NCBI RefSeq assembly: GCF_014648515.1
Contig: NZ_BMRG01000029.1
Coordinates: forward strand, 3,141-45,669
Direction of reading: 5' to 3'
DNA length: 42,529 nt
Source: Saccharothrix coeruleofusca
GTDB taxonomy: Bacteria > Actinomycetota > Actinomycetes > Mycobacteriales > Pseudonocardiaceae
Within the stretch, counting starts at the first letter, position 1. Each line of letters begins with the position of its first letter. This document shows, in pieces, positions 22,207 to 30,256 of this stretch. The position numbers and the translations under genes were made by a program. The notes under the pieces are model-generated. The model was not told the DNA's origin. It was given only the letters and a program-made list of their open reading frames with translations, and did not search any database.

Positions 22207-23067
22207 ATGAACTCGTCGAAGTACGCCGAGCTGGGCGCGTTCCTCCGCTCCCGGCGCGAGCGCATCCGGCCCGAGGAGGTCGGCCTGGTCGCCGGGCCGC
22301 GGCGGCGCGTGCCGGGGCTGCGCCGCGAGGAGGTCGCCCAGCTCGCCGGGGCGTCCGCGGACTACTACAACGAGCTGGAGCGCGGCGCCGGCGCGCAGCC
22401 GTCGGAGCAGATGCTGGCCGCGCTGGCCCGCGCGCTGCGCCTGACCGCCGACGAGCGCGACCACCTCTACCACCTGGCCAACCGCCCGGTGCCGCGCGAC
22501 GGCGGCCTCGGCTCGCACGTCCACCCCGGAATGCTGGACCTGCTCACCCGGCTGACCGGCACGCCCGCGCAGGTGATCACCGACCTGCACGTCACGCTCG
22601 TGCAGAACCCGCTGGCCGTCGCGCTGCTCGGCGACCACTCCCACTTCCGGGGCAAGCGGGCGGCCTTCGTCTACCGGTGGTTCACCGAGCCCGAGGCGCG
22701 ACGGCTCTACCCCGAGGCGGACCACCCGGCCCAGTCCAGGGCGTTCGCCGCCGACCTGCGGGCCGCCGCCGCCCGCCGGGACGCCAGGGACACCGAGGTC
22801 AGCGCGCTGGTCGCCGAACTGCTCGACCGCTCAGCCGAGTTCGCCCGGCTGTGGGCCGAGCACGACGTGGCGTTCCGCCGCGACGACCGCAAGCGCCTGC
22901 AGCACCCCGTGCTCGGCCTGGTCGAGGTGAACTGCCTCAACCTGTTCAGCGAGGACGGTCGGCAGCGCCTGCTGTGGTTCACCCCCGCCCTGGGCACCGA
23001 CAGCGTCGACAAGCTGGACCTGCTCGCCGTCATCGGCACCCAGGAGTTCGCCCCCAACCCGGAGTAG
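22207..23067 (+). CDS. XRE-family MmyB-like regulator of the SDR/tautomerase operon
   Basis: A 286-residue protein. The helix-turn-helix (about 8-75) has LGAFLRSRRERIRPEEVGLVAGPRRRVPGLRREEVAQLAGASADYYNELERG. The MmyB ligand domain (about 100-270) has AQVITDLHVTLVQNPLAVALL, ALVAELLDRSAEFARLWAEHDVAFRRDD, HPVLGLVEVNCLNLFSED and RLLWFTP. It most likely controls the divergent SDR through the inverted repeat at 22153-22173, in response to a small hydrophobic ligand (family knowledge plus inference). Its end lies 20 bases from the end of the facing monooxygenase gene. Confidence 0.93.
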   Translation: MNSSKYAELGAFLRSRRERIRPEEVGLVAGPRRRVPGLRREEVAQLAGASADYYNELERGAGAQPSEQMLAALARALRLTADERDHLYHLANRPVPRDGGLGSHVHPGMLDLLTRLTGTPAQVITDLHVTLVQNPLAVALLGDHSHFRGKRAAFVYRWFTEPEARRLYPEADHPAQSRAFAADLRAAAARRDARDTEVSALVAELLDRSAEFARLWAEHDVAFRRDDRKRLQHPVLGLVEVNCLNLFSEDGRQRLLWFTPALGTDSVDKLDLLAVIGTQEFAPNPE

Positions 23068-23087
23068 ACCACCCCTGCAAGAGGATT

Positions 23088-24602
23088 TCAGCGGGGCTCG
23101 CCGAACCACGTCCGCAGCGCGTCGGCGAGCGAAGCGGCGTCCTCGCCCGCCCACGCCACGTAGCCGTCGGGCCGGACCAGGAGCGCGGCGGCGGGGGCGG
23201 CGTCGGAGGTGGCGGCCACCAGGTCGACCCGGTCGGCCCAGCCCGCCGCGACCCCGGCCAGCTCCGGACCGCCGGTCAGGTCGACCAGCAGCGGGCGGCC
23301 GGCGCGCGCCAGCTCGGCCAGCCGCACCGGGCGGTCCGCGCGGGCCAGCGGGAAGTCCGGCACCCACCGCCCGGTGAGCGGGTCGTCCTCAGTGGACGGA
23401 TAGCGCACGTCCGCGCCCGCCATCATCGCCGCGATCCGCCGCGCGTTCGCGGGGTCGGCCAGCAGCTCGCCGAACACCTCCCGCAGCGCCGTGACCTCGC
23501 TGCCCGGCGCGAGCAGCGCCAGCTGCGCCTGCGAGGACACCATCACCCGCTCACCCGCGAGCCGCCGCTCCCGCTGGTAGGTGTCCAGCAGCCCGGCGGG
23601 GGCCCACCCCCGGACCTCGGCGGCCAGCTTCCAGCCGAGGTTGGCGGCGTCCTGCAGGCCCGCGTTCAGGCCCGGCCCGCCGATCGAGGAGTGCACGTGC
23701 GCGGCGTCGCCCGCGATCAGCACCCGGCCCACCCGGTAGCGGTCGGCCAGCCGGGTGTTGAAACCGGGCAGCCGCCGCAGCACGTGCGGGCCCGCACCGC
23801 CCGGCCGCGCCATCGGCACGTCCCGGCCCAGCACGCGGGCCACGGCCGCCCGGACCTCCTCGAAGGTCACGGGCTCGCCGTCGGCCACCTCGGGCCGGTC
23901 CCACTCCAGGGCGGTGACCCGGTGCACCCCCGGATCGATCGACACGGACGCGAACACGCCGTGCTCGGTGCGCCGGTAGGTCAGCCCTCCCGGTGACACC
24001 GGCTCGTCGGTCAGCGCCCGTCGCTCGGACTCCGGCAGCATCGCGTCCGCCGCGCGGACGACCATCCGCCGCGCGCTCACCCCCGGAAAGCCGATGCCCG
24101 CGAGCTTGCGCACCCGGCTGTGCCCGCCGTCGCAGCCCACCAGGTAGCGGGCCCGCAGCGACCCGCCGGACAGCTGCGCGGTCACCCCGTCGTCGTCCTG
24201 CTCGAACCCGAGCAGCTCCTGGCCCCGGCGCAGTTCGGCCCCCAGCCCGAGGGCCCACTCCTCCAAGCGGGCCTCCAGCTCCCACTGCTGGATCGTGAAG
24301 GCGTGCAGCGGGTTGTCCGCCCAGCCGTCCAGCAGCAGGGGGATCGCGCCGTAGGGGTAGGCGGACACCGGCCGGGGCGGCGCGGCGTCCCCGCTCAGCC
24401 CCCGGTACAGGCCGCGGTGGTCCATCAGCCGCACGACCTGGCCGACCAGCCCGCCCGCCTGCGGCACCGGCACGCGCCGCGGCGACCGCTCGACCACGAC
24501 CGGCCGCACCCCGGCCAGGCACAGCTCACCGGCCAGCATCAGGCCGACCGGACCCGCGCCGACGATCACCACGTCGGCCGTCTCCACCGCCGAGGCGGTC
24601 AT
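23088..24602 (-). CDS. FAD-dependent aromatic monooxygenase (class A flavoprotein hydroxylase)
   Basis: A 504-residue flavoprotein. The FAD-binding GAGPVG is at residues 15-20, the DG motif is in LVGCDGGHS and the GD motif in LIAGDAAHVHSSIGGPGLNAGLQDAANLGWKL. The C-terminal thioredoxin-like domain (about 390-504) places it with the larger aromatic-polyketide and phenol hydroxylases and rifampicin monooxygenase-like enzymes. It would use NAD(P)H and oxygen to hydroxylate an aromatic ring. ATG at 24602 follows GGAG by nine bases. It lies 34 bases after the epimerase-like SDR gene on the same strand, so both are probably under the TetR operators at 25562-25614. Confidence 0.92.
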   Translation of the reverse strand: MTASAVETADVVIVGAGPVGLMLAGELCLAGVRPVVVERSPRRVPVPQAGGLVGQVVRLMDHRGLYRGLSGDAAPPRPVSAYPYGAIPLLLDGWADNPLHAFTIQQWELEARLEEWALGLGAELRRGQELLGFEQDDDGVTAQLSGGSLRARYLVGCDGGHSRVRKLAGIGFPGVSARRMVVRAADAMLPESERRALTDEPVSPGGLTYRRTEHGVFASVSIDPGVHRVTALEWDRPEVADGEPVTFEEVRAAVARVLGRDVPMARPGGAGPHVLRRLPGFNTRLADRYRVGRVLIAGDAAHVHSSIGGPGLNAGLQDAANLGWKLAAEVRGWAPAGLLDTYQRERRLAGERVMVSSQAQLALLAPGSEVTALREVFGELLADPANARRIAAMMAGADVRYPSTEDDPLTGRWVPDFPLARADRPVRLAELARAGRPLLVDLTGGPELAGVAAGWADRVDLVAATSDAAPAAALLVRPDGYVAWAGEDAASLADALRTWFGEPR

Positions 24603-24636
24603 GCGCACCACTCCAGGTAGTCGAAGGTGTCGGGTG

Positions 24637-25515
24637 TCACGCGAAGTAGTGACCCGCGTCCAGGTCCTCGACCAGCCCCGGCCCCTCCGGCCGCCAGCCG
24701 AGCAGTTCGCCGGTCAGCGCGTTGGAGGCGGGCTGGTCGACCCCGAGCAGCCCGCCGAGGAAGCCGAACCCCTCGGCCGGGACGGCGGCCACGGGCACGT
24801 CCAGGTGGCGGCCGATGACCTCGGCGATCTCCCGGATCGGCACGCCCTCGTCGCCGACGGCGTGCAGCACCGACCCGGCCGGGGCCTGCTCCAGCGCCAG
24901 GCGGAACAGGCGCGCGGCGTCGCGCAGGTGCACGGCGGGCCAGCGCTGGGAGCCGTCGCCGACGTAGCCGGAGACGCCCCGGTCGCGGGCGATGCCGATC
25001 AGGGCGCTGATGAACCCCCGGTCACCCTCGCCGTGCACGGACCGGGGCAGCCGCACCACCGAGGAGCGGACACCGCGCTCGGCCAGGCCGACCGCAGCCC
25101 GTGCGTTGGCGTCGCGCAGCACCGCGAACCCCTCGCCCTGGGCGCGGTCGCGCTCGGTGGCCACCCCGCCGGGCACGACCGGCGTCCCGGACGCGACGAC
25201 CAGCGGCTGGTCGGAGCCCTCCAGGGCCGCGCCGAGCGCCTCGATGACCCGCCCCTCCTCCCGCGCCGACTCCTCGAAGCGGCTGAAGTCGTGGCCGAAC
25301 GCGAGGTGGACCACGCCGTCGACGCCCGCCGCCGCTTCCCGCAGCAGGTCCAGGTCGGCCAGGTCGCCGCGCAGCACCTCGACGCCCCGCTCGGCGGCGG
25401 CCGCGGCCGAGCGGTTGGACCTGATGAGCCCGACGACGTGGTGACCCGCGCCGATCAGCTCGGGCACGAGCGCCGAGCCGATCCAGCCCGCCGCGCCGGT
25501 GACGAGAACACGCAT
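24637..25515 (-). CDS. NAD-dependent epimerase/dehydratase-type extended SDR
   Basis: A 292-residue extended short-chain dehydrogenase. The cofactor motif TGAAGWIG is at about residues 6-13, then GLIRSN and a GDLAD turn. Relatives reduce or epimerise sugars and other carbonyls. The usual YxxxK is not present in standard form: the equivalent region reads REANARAAVGLAERGVRSSVVRLPRSVHG-like (RDANARAAVG), lacking a clear Tyr, so its catalysis may differ or it may be a sensor-like member. It has AGGAGG ahead of ATG and is divergent from a TetR gene with two operators between. The downstream monooxygenase completes the operon. Confidence 0.85.
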   Translation of the reverse strand: MRVLVTGAAGWIGSALVPELIGAGHHVVGLIRSNRSAAAAAERGVEVLRGDLADLDLLREAAAGVDGVVHLAFGHDFSRFEESAREEGRVIEALGAALEGSDQPLVVASGTPVVPGGVATERDRAQGEGFAVLRDANARAAVGLAERGVRSSVVRLPRSVHGEGDRGFISALIGIARDRGVSGYVGDGSQRWPAVHLRDAARLFRLALEQAPAGSVLHAVGDEGVPIREIAEVIGRHLDVPVAAVPAEGFGFLGGLLGVDQPASNALTGELLGWRPEGPGLVEDLDAGHYFA

Positions 25516-25561
25516 GGGAAGCCTCCTGGGAACCGCCCCCGTCCGGTCCGGTGCCGGACAA

Positions 25562-25614
25562 GTGATGGGACTTGGTCCCGTCACCGTAGCAGAGTGATGG
25601 GACCAAGTCCCATC
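25562..25614. promoter_or_regulatory. Double TetR operator between the SDR/monooxygenase operon and its repressor
   Basis: Two palindromes of 8-3-8 form: GATGGGAC-TTG-GTCCCGTC (25564-25582; flanking GT/AC extends it to 25562-25584) and GATGGGAC-CAA-GTCCCATC (25596-25614). Their centres are 32 bases apart, about three helical turns. The second ends three bases before the -10 of the repressor gene, so the repressor should block its own promoter as well as the divergent operon. Confidence 0.88.
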
Positions 25615-25617
25615 GCC

Positions 25618-25623
25618 TATCCT
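25618..25623 (+). promoter_or_regulatory. -10 element TATCCT of the leaderless TetR gene
   Basis: TATCCT fits TAnnnT and ends six bases before ATG (25630). No ribosome site. Directly flanked by a TetR operator. Confidence 0.7.
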
Positions 25624-25629
25624 GAGGGC

Positions 25630-26202
25630 ATGGCCCGATGGGAACCCGACGCGCGGGACCGGCTGTTGCGCGCCGCGCTCGACCTGTTCGCCGAACAGGG
25701 CTACGACGACACCACCGTCATCCAGATCGCCCAGCGGGCGGGGCTGACCAAGAGCACGTTCTTCCGGCACTTCCGCGACAAGCGGGAAGTGCTCTTCGGC
25801 GGTCAGGACACCCTCAACGGACTCCTCGCCGAGGGCATCGCCAACGCCCCCGACGGCGCGACCCCGCTCGACGCCGTGGCAGCCGCCCTCGCCGCCGCCG
25901 CGGCGATCTTCATCCCGGCCCGGCGCGACTACGCGCCCGCCCTCCTCGCGGCCATCGCGGCCAACAGCGAGCTGCGCGAGCGCGAGGCGCTCAAGTACAC
26001 CGGCTTCGCCGAAGCCATGACCGAGGCGCTGCGCCGCCGCGGCGTCCCCGACCGGCCCGCGAGCGTCGCCGCCTGGCTGGGCGTCCTCGCGTTCGGCGAC
26101 GCCTACTCGCGCTGGGCAGACCCCGCCAACCCCCACGAGTTCGGCGAACTGGCCCGGCAGGCGCTCCAGGAGTTGCGGACGACCGTCGCCGAACTCCGCT
26201 GA
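25630..26202 (+). CDS. TetR-family repressor of the SDR/monooxygenase operon
   Basis: A 190-residue TetR protein. The DNA-binding domain is at about 5-55 (ARDRLLRAALDLFAEQGYDDTTVIQIAQRAGLTKSTFFRHFRDKREVLFGG). The rest is a helical ligand domain without features that reveal the ligand. Two matching palindromes lie in the divergent spacer, one touching its own promoter, so autorepression and control of the SDR and monooxygenase genes are very likely. The -10 element lies six bases from ATG, so the mRNA is probably leaderless. The VOC gene follows after 92 bases in the same direction, with its own ribosome site. Confidence 0.92.
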   Translation: MARWEPDARDRLLRAALDLFAEQGYDDTTVIQIAQRAGLTKSTFFRHFRDKREVLFGGQDTLNGLLAEGIANAPDGATPLDAVAAALAAAAAIFIPARRDYAPALLAAIAANSELREREALKYTGFAEAMTEALRRRGVPDRPASVAAWLGVLAFGDAYSRWADPANPHEFGELARQALQELRTTVAELR

Positions 26203-26294
26203 ACCCCGCCCGACCGGCGCGGAGAAGAGGACACACCCTGGCCGCTTCCCCTGCGACTGTTGCCCCACAACAGGCACCGAGTCGAGGAGCGACC

Positions 26295-26717
26295 TTGTCC
26301 GTCACCACCACCACCCACCTGAACTTCCGCGGCCAGGCCCGTGCGGCGCTGGAGTTCTACCAGTCCGTGTTCGGCGGCCACATCGCCGTCGTCACGTACA
26401 AGGACGCGGGCAACGTCCAGGAGGAGTCCGAGGCCGACCAGGTGATGTGGGGTCAGGTGCTCGCCGAGAACGGCTTCCACGTCATGGCCTACGACGTGCC
26501 CTCGCGGATGGGCTACGACCAGGGCGAGAACTCGTTCTTCGTCTCCGTGCGCGGCAAGACCGCCGAAGAGGTCACCGGGCACTGGGAGAAGCTCTCCGAC
26601 GGGGCGACCGTCGTCGTCCCGATGGGCCCGGCGGGCTGGGCCCCCGCCTACGGCATGCTGCGCGACCGCTTCGGCGTCGTCTGGGTCCTCGACGTCGAGG
26701 TCGAGTACAACGGCTGA
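26295..26717 (+). CDS. VOC-family protein (PhnB/glyoxalase-like)
   Basis: A 140-residue protein of the vicinal oxygen chelate superfamily, PhnB-like branch: HLNFRGQARAALEFYQSVFGGHIAVVTYKDAG at the start, VMWGQVLAENGFHVMAYDVP in the centre and the closing WAPAYGMLRDRFGVVWVLDV. Enzymatic relatives act on metal-bound substrates, but PhnB-like proteins often have no known reaction. There is no ATG in a good place. TTG at 26295 follows GAGGAG (26284-26289) by five bases and gives the full domain, so it is the start. It lies downstream of the TetR gene and is followed by a strong terminator. Confidence 0.87.
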   Translation: MSVTTTTHLNFRGQARAALEFYQSVFGGHIAVVTYKDAGNVQEESEADQVMWGQVLAENGFHVMAYDVPSRMGYDQGENSFFVSVRGKTAEEVTGHWEKLSDGATVVVPMGPAGWAPAYGMLRDRFGVVWVLDVEVEYNG

Positions 26718-26733
26718 CGCCCCGCCGCGGTGC

Positions 26734-26768
26734 CCTTCAACCAGGGGATGCCGTCCCCTGGTTGAAGG
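26734..26768 (+). terminator. Strong hairpin terminator after the VOC gene
   Basis: A perfect 15-base-pair stem (26734-26748 with 26754-26768) with the loop TGCCG lies 17 bases after the VOC stop. A further partial copy of the right arm (ACCCCTGGTTG) follows directly. No T-run. Confidence 0.75.
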
Positions 26769-26862
26769 ACCCCTGGTTGTCCGCTCCCGCTCCGGTCACG
26801 GTCGAAAGCGACGCGCAGTCCCGACACCTCGAACTCGGGTGCCGTGAGCGAATGGAGATCCG

Positions 26863-27927
26863 ATGCGACGACCAACCGCGCTGGCCCTCGGACTGGCACT
26901 GCTGCTGGTCCCCGCGAGCCCGGCCCTGGCCCACCCCGGCCACGGCACGCCGACGAACCCGCCCGCCGCGCCGACCACCCCCACCTACGGCAACGGCTGG
27001 AAGCCGCTGGCCCCCATCGCGGGCGGTCCCCGCCAGGAGCACAGCGTCGCCGCCCTGAACGGCAAGGTCTACGTCCTCGGCGGCATCGAACCCGGTGCCG
27101 AGGGCGGCGTCGTCACCACCGACCGGGTGGAGGTCTACGACACCCGGCGTGACCGCTGGTCGGAAGCCGCCCCCCTGCCGGTCCCCATGAACCACCCCAA
27201 CGTGGCGGCCGTCGGCGGCCGGATCTACGTCCTGGGCGCGCTGTCGGGAGGCAACTCCTGGCAGGCGATGCGCGACAGCTACGTCTACGACCCCCGCGCC
27301 GACCGGTGGACCCGGCTCGCCCCGATGCCCGCCGGAACCGAGCGCGGCAGCGCCGCGATGGGCGTGCGCGGGACGAAGATCTACCTCGCGGGCGGGATGC
27401 GCACGCTGACGCCCGGCCCCGGCGGCCTCCAGGACACGGTGGACACCGTGTCGTCCTACGACGTGGTGACCGGCCGGTGGGAGACGCTGCCCAGCCTGCC
27501 CCAGGCTCGCGACCACGTCGGCGGGGCCGTCGTGGGCAACACCTTCTACGTGCTCGGCGGCCGGGACCGGGGCCAGGTGAACGTCCGCGACACCGTCTAC
27601 GCCTTCGACTTCGGCACCGGCCGGTGGACCGAGCGCGCCCCCATGCCGACCGCCAGGGGCGGCATCGCGGCGGCGGCCGTCGGCACCAAGATCTACACCT
27701 TCGGCGGCGAGGGCAACCCCGCCGAGGGCTCGCACAGCGTCTTCGCCGAGAACGAGGTGTACGACACGGCGCGCGACAGCTGGCAGCGGCTCGCCCCCAT
27801 GGCGGTGCCGCGCCACGGCACGGCGGCCGTCGCGGTGGGCGGCACCATCCACATCCCCGGTGGCGGCACGGTGGGCGGCGCGGGCCCGGTCGACGTGAAC
27901 GACGCCTACCGCCCTGGGCGGCGCTGA
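26863..27927 (+). CDS. Secreted Kelch-repeat beta-propeller protein
   Basis: A 354-residue exported protein. The signal peptide covers about residues 1-23 (MRRPTALALGLALLLVPASPALA), followed by a His/Pro/Thr-rich linker. Six Kelch repeats follow, each with the hydrophobic-GG mark: KVYVLGG, RIYVLGA, KIYLAGG, TFYVLGG, KIYTFGG and TIHIPGG, with the paired Tyr-Asp and Trp in VYDTRRDRW, VYDPRADRW, SYDVVTGRW, AFDFGTGRW and VYDTARDSW. This should form one six-bladed propeller outside the cell. Kelch propellers bind proteins or sugars; the galactose oxidase active-site residues are not evident. It stands alone, between two terminators, with GGAGATCCG before ATG. Confidence 0.88.
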   Translation: MRRPTALALGLALLLVPASPALAHPGHGTPTNPPAAPTTPTYGNGWKPLAPIAGGPRQEHSVAALNGKVYVLGGIEPGAEGGVVTTDRVEVYDTRRDRWSEAAPLPVPMNHPNVAAVGGRIYVLGALSGGNSWQAMRDSYVYDPRADRWTRLAPMPAGTERGSAAMGVRGTKIYLAGGMRTLTPGPGGLQDTVDTVSSYDVVTGRWETLPSLPQARDHVGGAVVGNTFYVLGGRDRGQVNVRDTVYAFDFGTGRWTERAPMPTARGGIAAAAVGTKIYTFGGEGNPAEGSHSVFAENEVYDTARDSWQRLAPMAVPRHGTAAVAVGGTIHIPGGGTVGGAGPVDVNDAYRPGRR

Positions 27928-27945
27928 GCCCGTTGACGCATGGAC

Positions 27946-27995
27946 AGCCCTGCGGGGTGGGCGGCGGTCTTCCGCACCCACCCCGCAGGGCTTTG
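27946..27995 (+). terminator. Rho-independent-type terminator after the Kelch gene
   Basis: A perfect 16-base-pair stem (27946-27961 with 27977-27992; AGCCCTGCGGGGTGGG and its complement) begins 18 bases after the stop codon. The 15-base loop itself contains a small GCGG/CCGC stem. TTTGT follows. Confidence 0.85.
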
Positions 27996-28092
27996 TCGCG
28001 CTCGTCCGACCCGATCGTGCTCCGCCGTTCGAGGCTTTTTTGTCAACCTGACCATTGGCTCCACGGCGTCACTTGTGGTGGCGAACACTTAA

Positions 28093-28105
28093 TGTCACCA
28101 TGACA
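28093..28105. promoter_or_regulatory. Small palindrome in an AT-rich spacer upstream of a membrane protein gene
   Basis: TGTCA-CCA-TGACA at 28093-28105 lies in the only markedly AT-rich patch of the spacer (28030-28112) upstream of the gene at 28176. It overlaps a TAATGT that could be a -10, but no -35 fits. A regulatory role is possible. Confidence 0.35.
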
Positions 28106-28175
28106 ATAAATGTCGTGCCGGGGTTGACCTCGACTCCGCCAAGGCGACTCGACGCCGGAGGAGCACGGACGGACG

Positions 28176-28802
28176 ATGAGCGGAAACCGAGTCGGTGTCG
28201 CGTCGGACAGCGCGGCCAAGGACGTCCTGCTGGCGGAGTACGAAGCCCTCAAAGCCGAGCAGAAGTCGCGGATCGCGTCGCGGGACCGGATGGTGTACGT
28301 CGCGCTCGCCGCGCTCACGGCCACGGTGACACCGGTGGTCCAGCAGGCGGGCGGGCCGCACCTGCTCCTGCTGCTGCCGGTGGTGTGCGTCGTGCTGGGC
28401 TGGACCCACCTGGCCAACGACCAGAAGATCACCGCCATCGGCGGGTACCTGCGCCGGCACCTGGCCCCCGCGCTCACAGCCGTCGACGAAGGTGCGGCCA
28501 GGGTGCTGACCTGGGAGTCCGTCCACCGGCACGAGCCGCTGCGACGGCTGGACAAGGTCATGCAACTGGTGGTGGACCTGCTGGTCTTCGTGGTCCCGTC
28601 GCTGCTGTCGACCACCCTCTACTGGACCTCCGCCGCCGTGCGCGCCGACCTGCTCGCCGTGTCGGTCGCCGAAGTGCTGATCACCCTGGCGTTCGCGGCG
28701 CGGGTCGTGGCCGCCGCCCGGTCGGCCCTGACCGACGGGCGGCCCGGTCGGGACTCCCGCCCCCCGCCCCGGAAAGAGGTTGAGGCCGCTGTGGCGGGGT
28801 AG
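28176..28802 (+). CDS. Integral membrane protein of unknown function
   Basis: A 208-residue protein. A helical, charged N-terminal segment (VLLAEYEALKAEQKSRIASRDRMVY) leads into four hydrophobic stretches arranged as two pairs: VALAALTATVTPVVQQAG and LLLLLPVVCVVLGWTHLAND at about 42-85, and LVVDLLVFVVPSLLSTTLYW and LLAVSVAEVLITLAFAARVVAAA at about 130-185. The pattern EYEALKAEQ...RD...YAALAA resembles a widespread actinomycete membrane protein family without known role. The C-terminal tail is basic and Pro-rich. A GGAGGAG site lies 11 bases or so before ATG. The M20 peptidase gene starts 31 bases downstream, so the two may be co-transcribed. Confidence 0.75.
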   Translation: MSGNRVGVASDSAAKDVLLAEYEALKAEQKSRIASRDRMVYVALAALTATVTPVVQQAGGPHLLLLLPVVCVVLGWTHLANDQKITAIGGYLRRHLAPALTAVDEGAARVLTWESVHRHEPLRRLDKVMQLVVDLLVFVVPSLLSTTLYWTSAAVRADLLAVSVAEVLITLAFAARVVAAARSALTDGRPGRDSRPPPRKEVEAAVAG

Positions 28803-28833
28803 CCGTCGTGGACTCGGCAAACAGGGGAACGCC

Positions 28834-30237
28834 ATGACCGCAGCACCACGGGACGAGGAGCGCGCGGTAGCGGACGTGCGCGACTACCTGACCGAACACC
28901 GCGACCGGATGATCGAGGAGCTGATCGGCTGGGTGCGCCTGCGCTCGGTCGCCGGCCTGCCCGAGCACGACCCCGACCTGATCCGGTCGGCCAACTGGCT
29001 CGCGGGCGTGCTGCGGGAAACCGGTTTTCCCACCGTGGAGGTGTGGGAGACCGAGGGCGGGCCCGCCGTCTACGCCGAGTGGTGCGCGGCGCCCGACGCG
29101 CCCACGGTCCTGGTCTACAGCCACCACGACGTGCGCGCGGCCAAGGACCACCAGTGGGAGGAGACCCCGCCGTTCGAGCCCGCGCTGCGCGACGGCCGCC
29201 TCTACGGGCGGGGCACCTCCGACGCCAAGGGGCAGGTGCTGGCCCACGTGTGGGGCGTGCGGGCGCACTTGGCCGCCACCGGCCGCGACGCCCCCGCCGT
29301 GAACCTGAAGTTCCTGGTCGAGGGCGAGGAGGAGATCGGCTCGCTGCACCTGGCCGGGCTCGTCGACGACAACCGCGACCGGCTCGGCGCGGACCTGGTG
29401 GTCTTCTCCGACACCCTGCTGTGGCGGGCCGACCACCCGGCGATCTGCACCAGCGTGCGCGGCCTGGTCCTGGCGCACCTGGAGGTCCTGGGCCCGCTGC
29501 GCGACGTGCACAGCGGCGCGGTGTCCGGGCCCGCGCCCAACCCCGTCGAGGAGCTGAGCAGGCTGCTGGCCCGGCTGCACGACGACAAGGGCCGGGTCAC
29601 CCTGCCGGGGTTCTACGACGACGTCGCCGAGGCCCCCGAGCGCCTGCGCGCGGAGCTGGCCGCGCTGCCGTTCACCGAGGACGACTGGCTGACCAGGTCG
29701 GACACCCGCACCGTCGGCGGCGAGGCCGGGTACACGGTGCTGGAGCGGCTGTGGACCCGCCCGGCGCTGGAAGTGCTCACCGTGGTCGCGGGCGACCCGG
29801 TCGGCGCGTCGCGGGCCGCCGTGCCCGCCGTGGCCAGCGCCGACCTGAGCATCCGCACCGTCCCCGACCAGAAGGTCGCCGTCGTGGCCGAGCAGGTGCG
29901 GCGCTGGGTCGCGGACACCATCAGCGACCGCGTCGACTACGAGCTGACGGTCTCCGAGGACAGCGGCCAGGAGCCCTACCGCACCCCGGAGGACCTCCCG
30001 GCGGTGGACGCGCTCGCGGCGGCCATGGCCGAGGGGTTCGGCGCGCCGCCGGGGCGGATGGGCAACGCGGGCGGCGGACCGGCCGAGCTGCTGGCCCGCA
30101 CCCTGGACGCGCCGGTGGTGTTCTTCGGCACCGGCCTGCCCGAGGACCGCTGGCACGACAGCGACGAGCGGGTGTCGGTCGACGTGCTGCTGGCCGGGGC
30201 CGCCACCCTGGCCCGCTTCTGGTCGCGGCTGGCCTGA
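28834..30237 (+). CDS. M20-family metallopeptidase (dipeptidase/CNDP-like)
   Basis: A 467-residue zinc peptidase of the carnosinase-like M20 group. SHHDV (96-100) gives the first metal His97 and the catalytic Asp99. GRGTSDAKG around Asp130 gives the bridging metal ligand. EGEEEIGS (163-170) holds the catalytic Glu165 and metal ligand Glu166. The dimerisation domain follows from about 215 (SVRGLVLAHLEV.. DVHSG), and the last part has FFGTGLPEDRWHDSDERVSVD with the final His. It cleaves dipeptides or related amides in the cytoplasm; no signal peptide is present. Only a weak purine site (CAGGGGAA) lies before ATG. Its end faces the oxidoreductase operon over a 19-base gap. Confidence 0.9.
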   Translation: MTAAPRDEERAVADVRDYLTEHRDRMIEELIGWVRLRSVAGLPEHDPDLIRSANWLAGVLRETGFPTVEVWETEGGPAVYAEWCAAPDAPTVLVYSHHDVRAAKDHQWEETPPFEPALRDGRLYGRGTSDAKGQVLAHVWGVRAHLAATGRDAPAVNLKFLVEGEEEIGSLHLAGLVDDNRDRLGADLVVFSDTLLWRADHPAICTSVRGLVLAHLEVLGPLRDVHSGAVSGPAPNPVEELSRLLARLHDDKGRVTLPGFYDDVAEAPERLRAELAALPFTEDDWLTRSDTRTVGGEAGYTVLERLWTRPALEVLTVVAGDPVGASRAAVPAVASADLSIRTVPDQKVAVVAEQVRRWVADTISDRVDYELTVSEDSGQEPYRTPEDLPAVDALAAAMAEGFGAPPGRMGNAGGGPAELLARTLDAPVVFFGTGLPEDRWHDSDERVSVDVLLAGAATLARFWSRLA

Positions 30238-30252
30238 CCCGATCCGATCGGG
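30238..30252. terminator. Short palindrome between convergent gene ends, possible terminator
   Basis: CCCGATC-C-GATCGGG begins immediately after the peptidase stop codon and ends four bases before the stop of the facing oxidoreductase gene. Only seven base pairs, so weak. Confidence 0.4.
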
Positions 30253-30256
30253 CAGG

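Noticed and set aside
26257-26273. Inverted repeat CTGTTG/CAACAG between the TetR and VOC genes
   Set aside because: Arms of only six bases around five; could be chance, and no promoter lies beside it.
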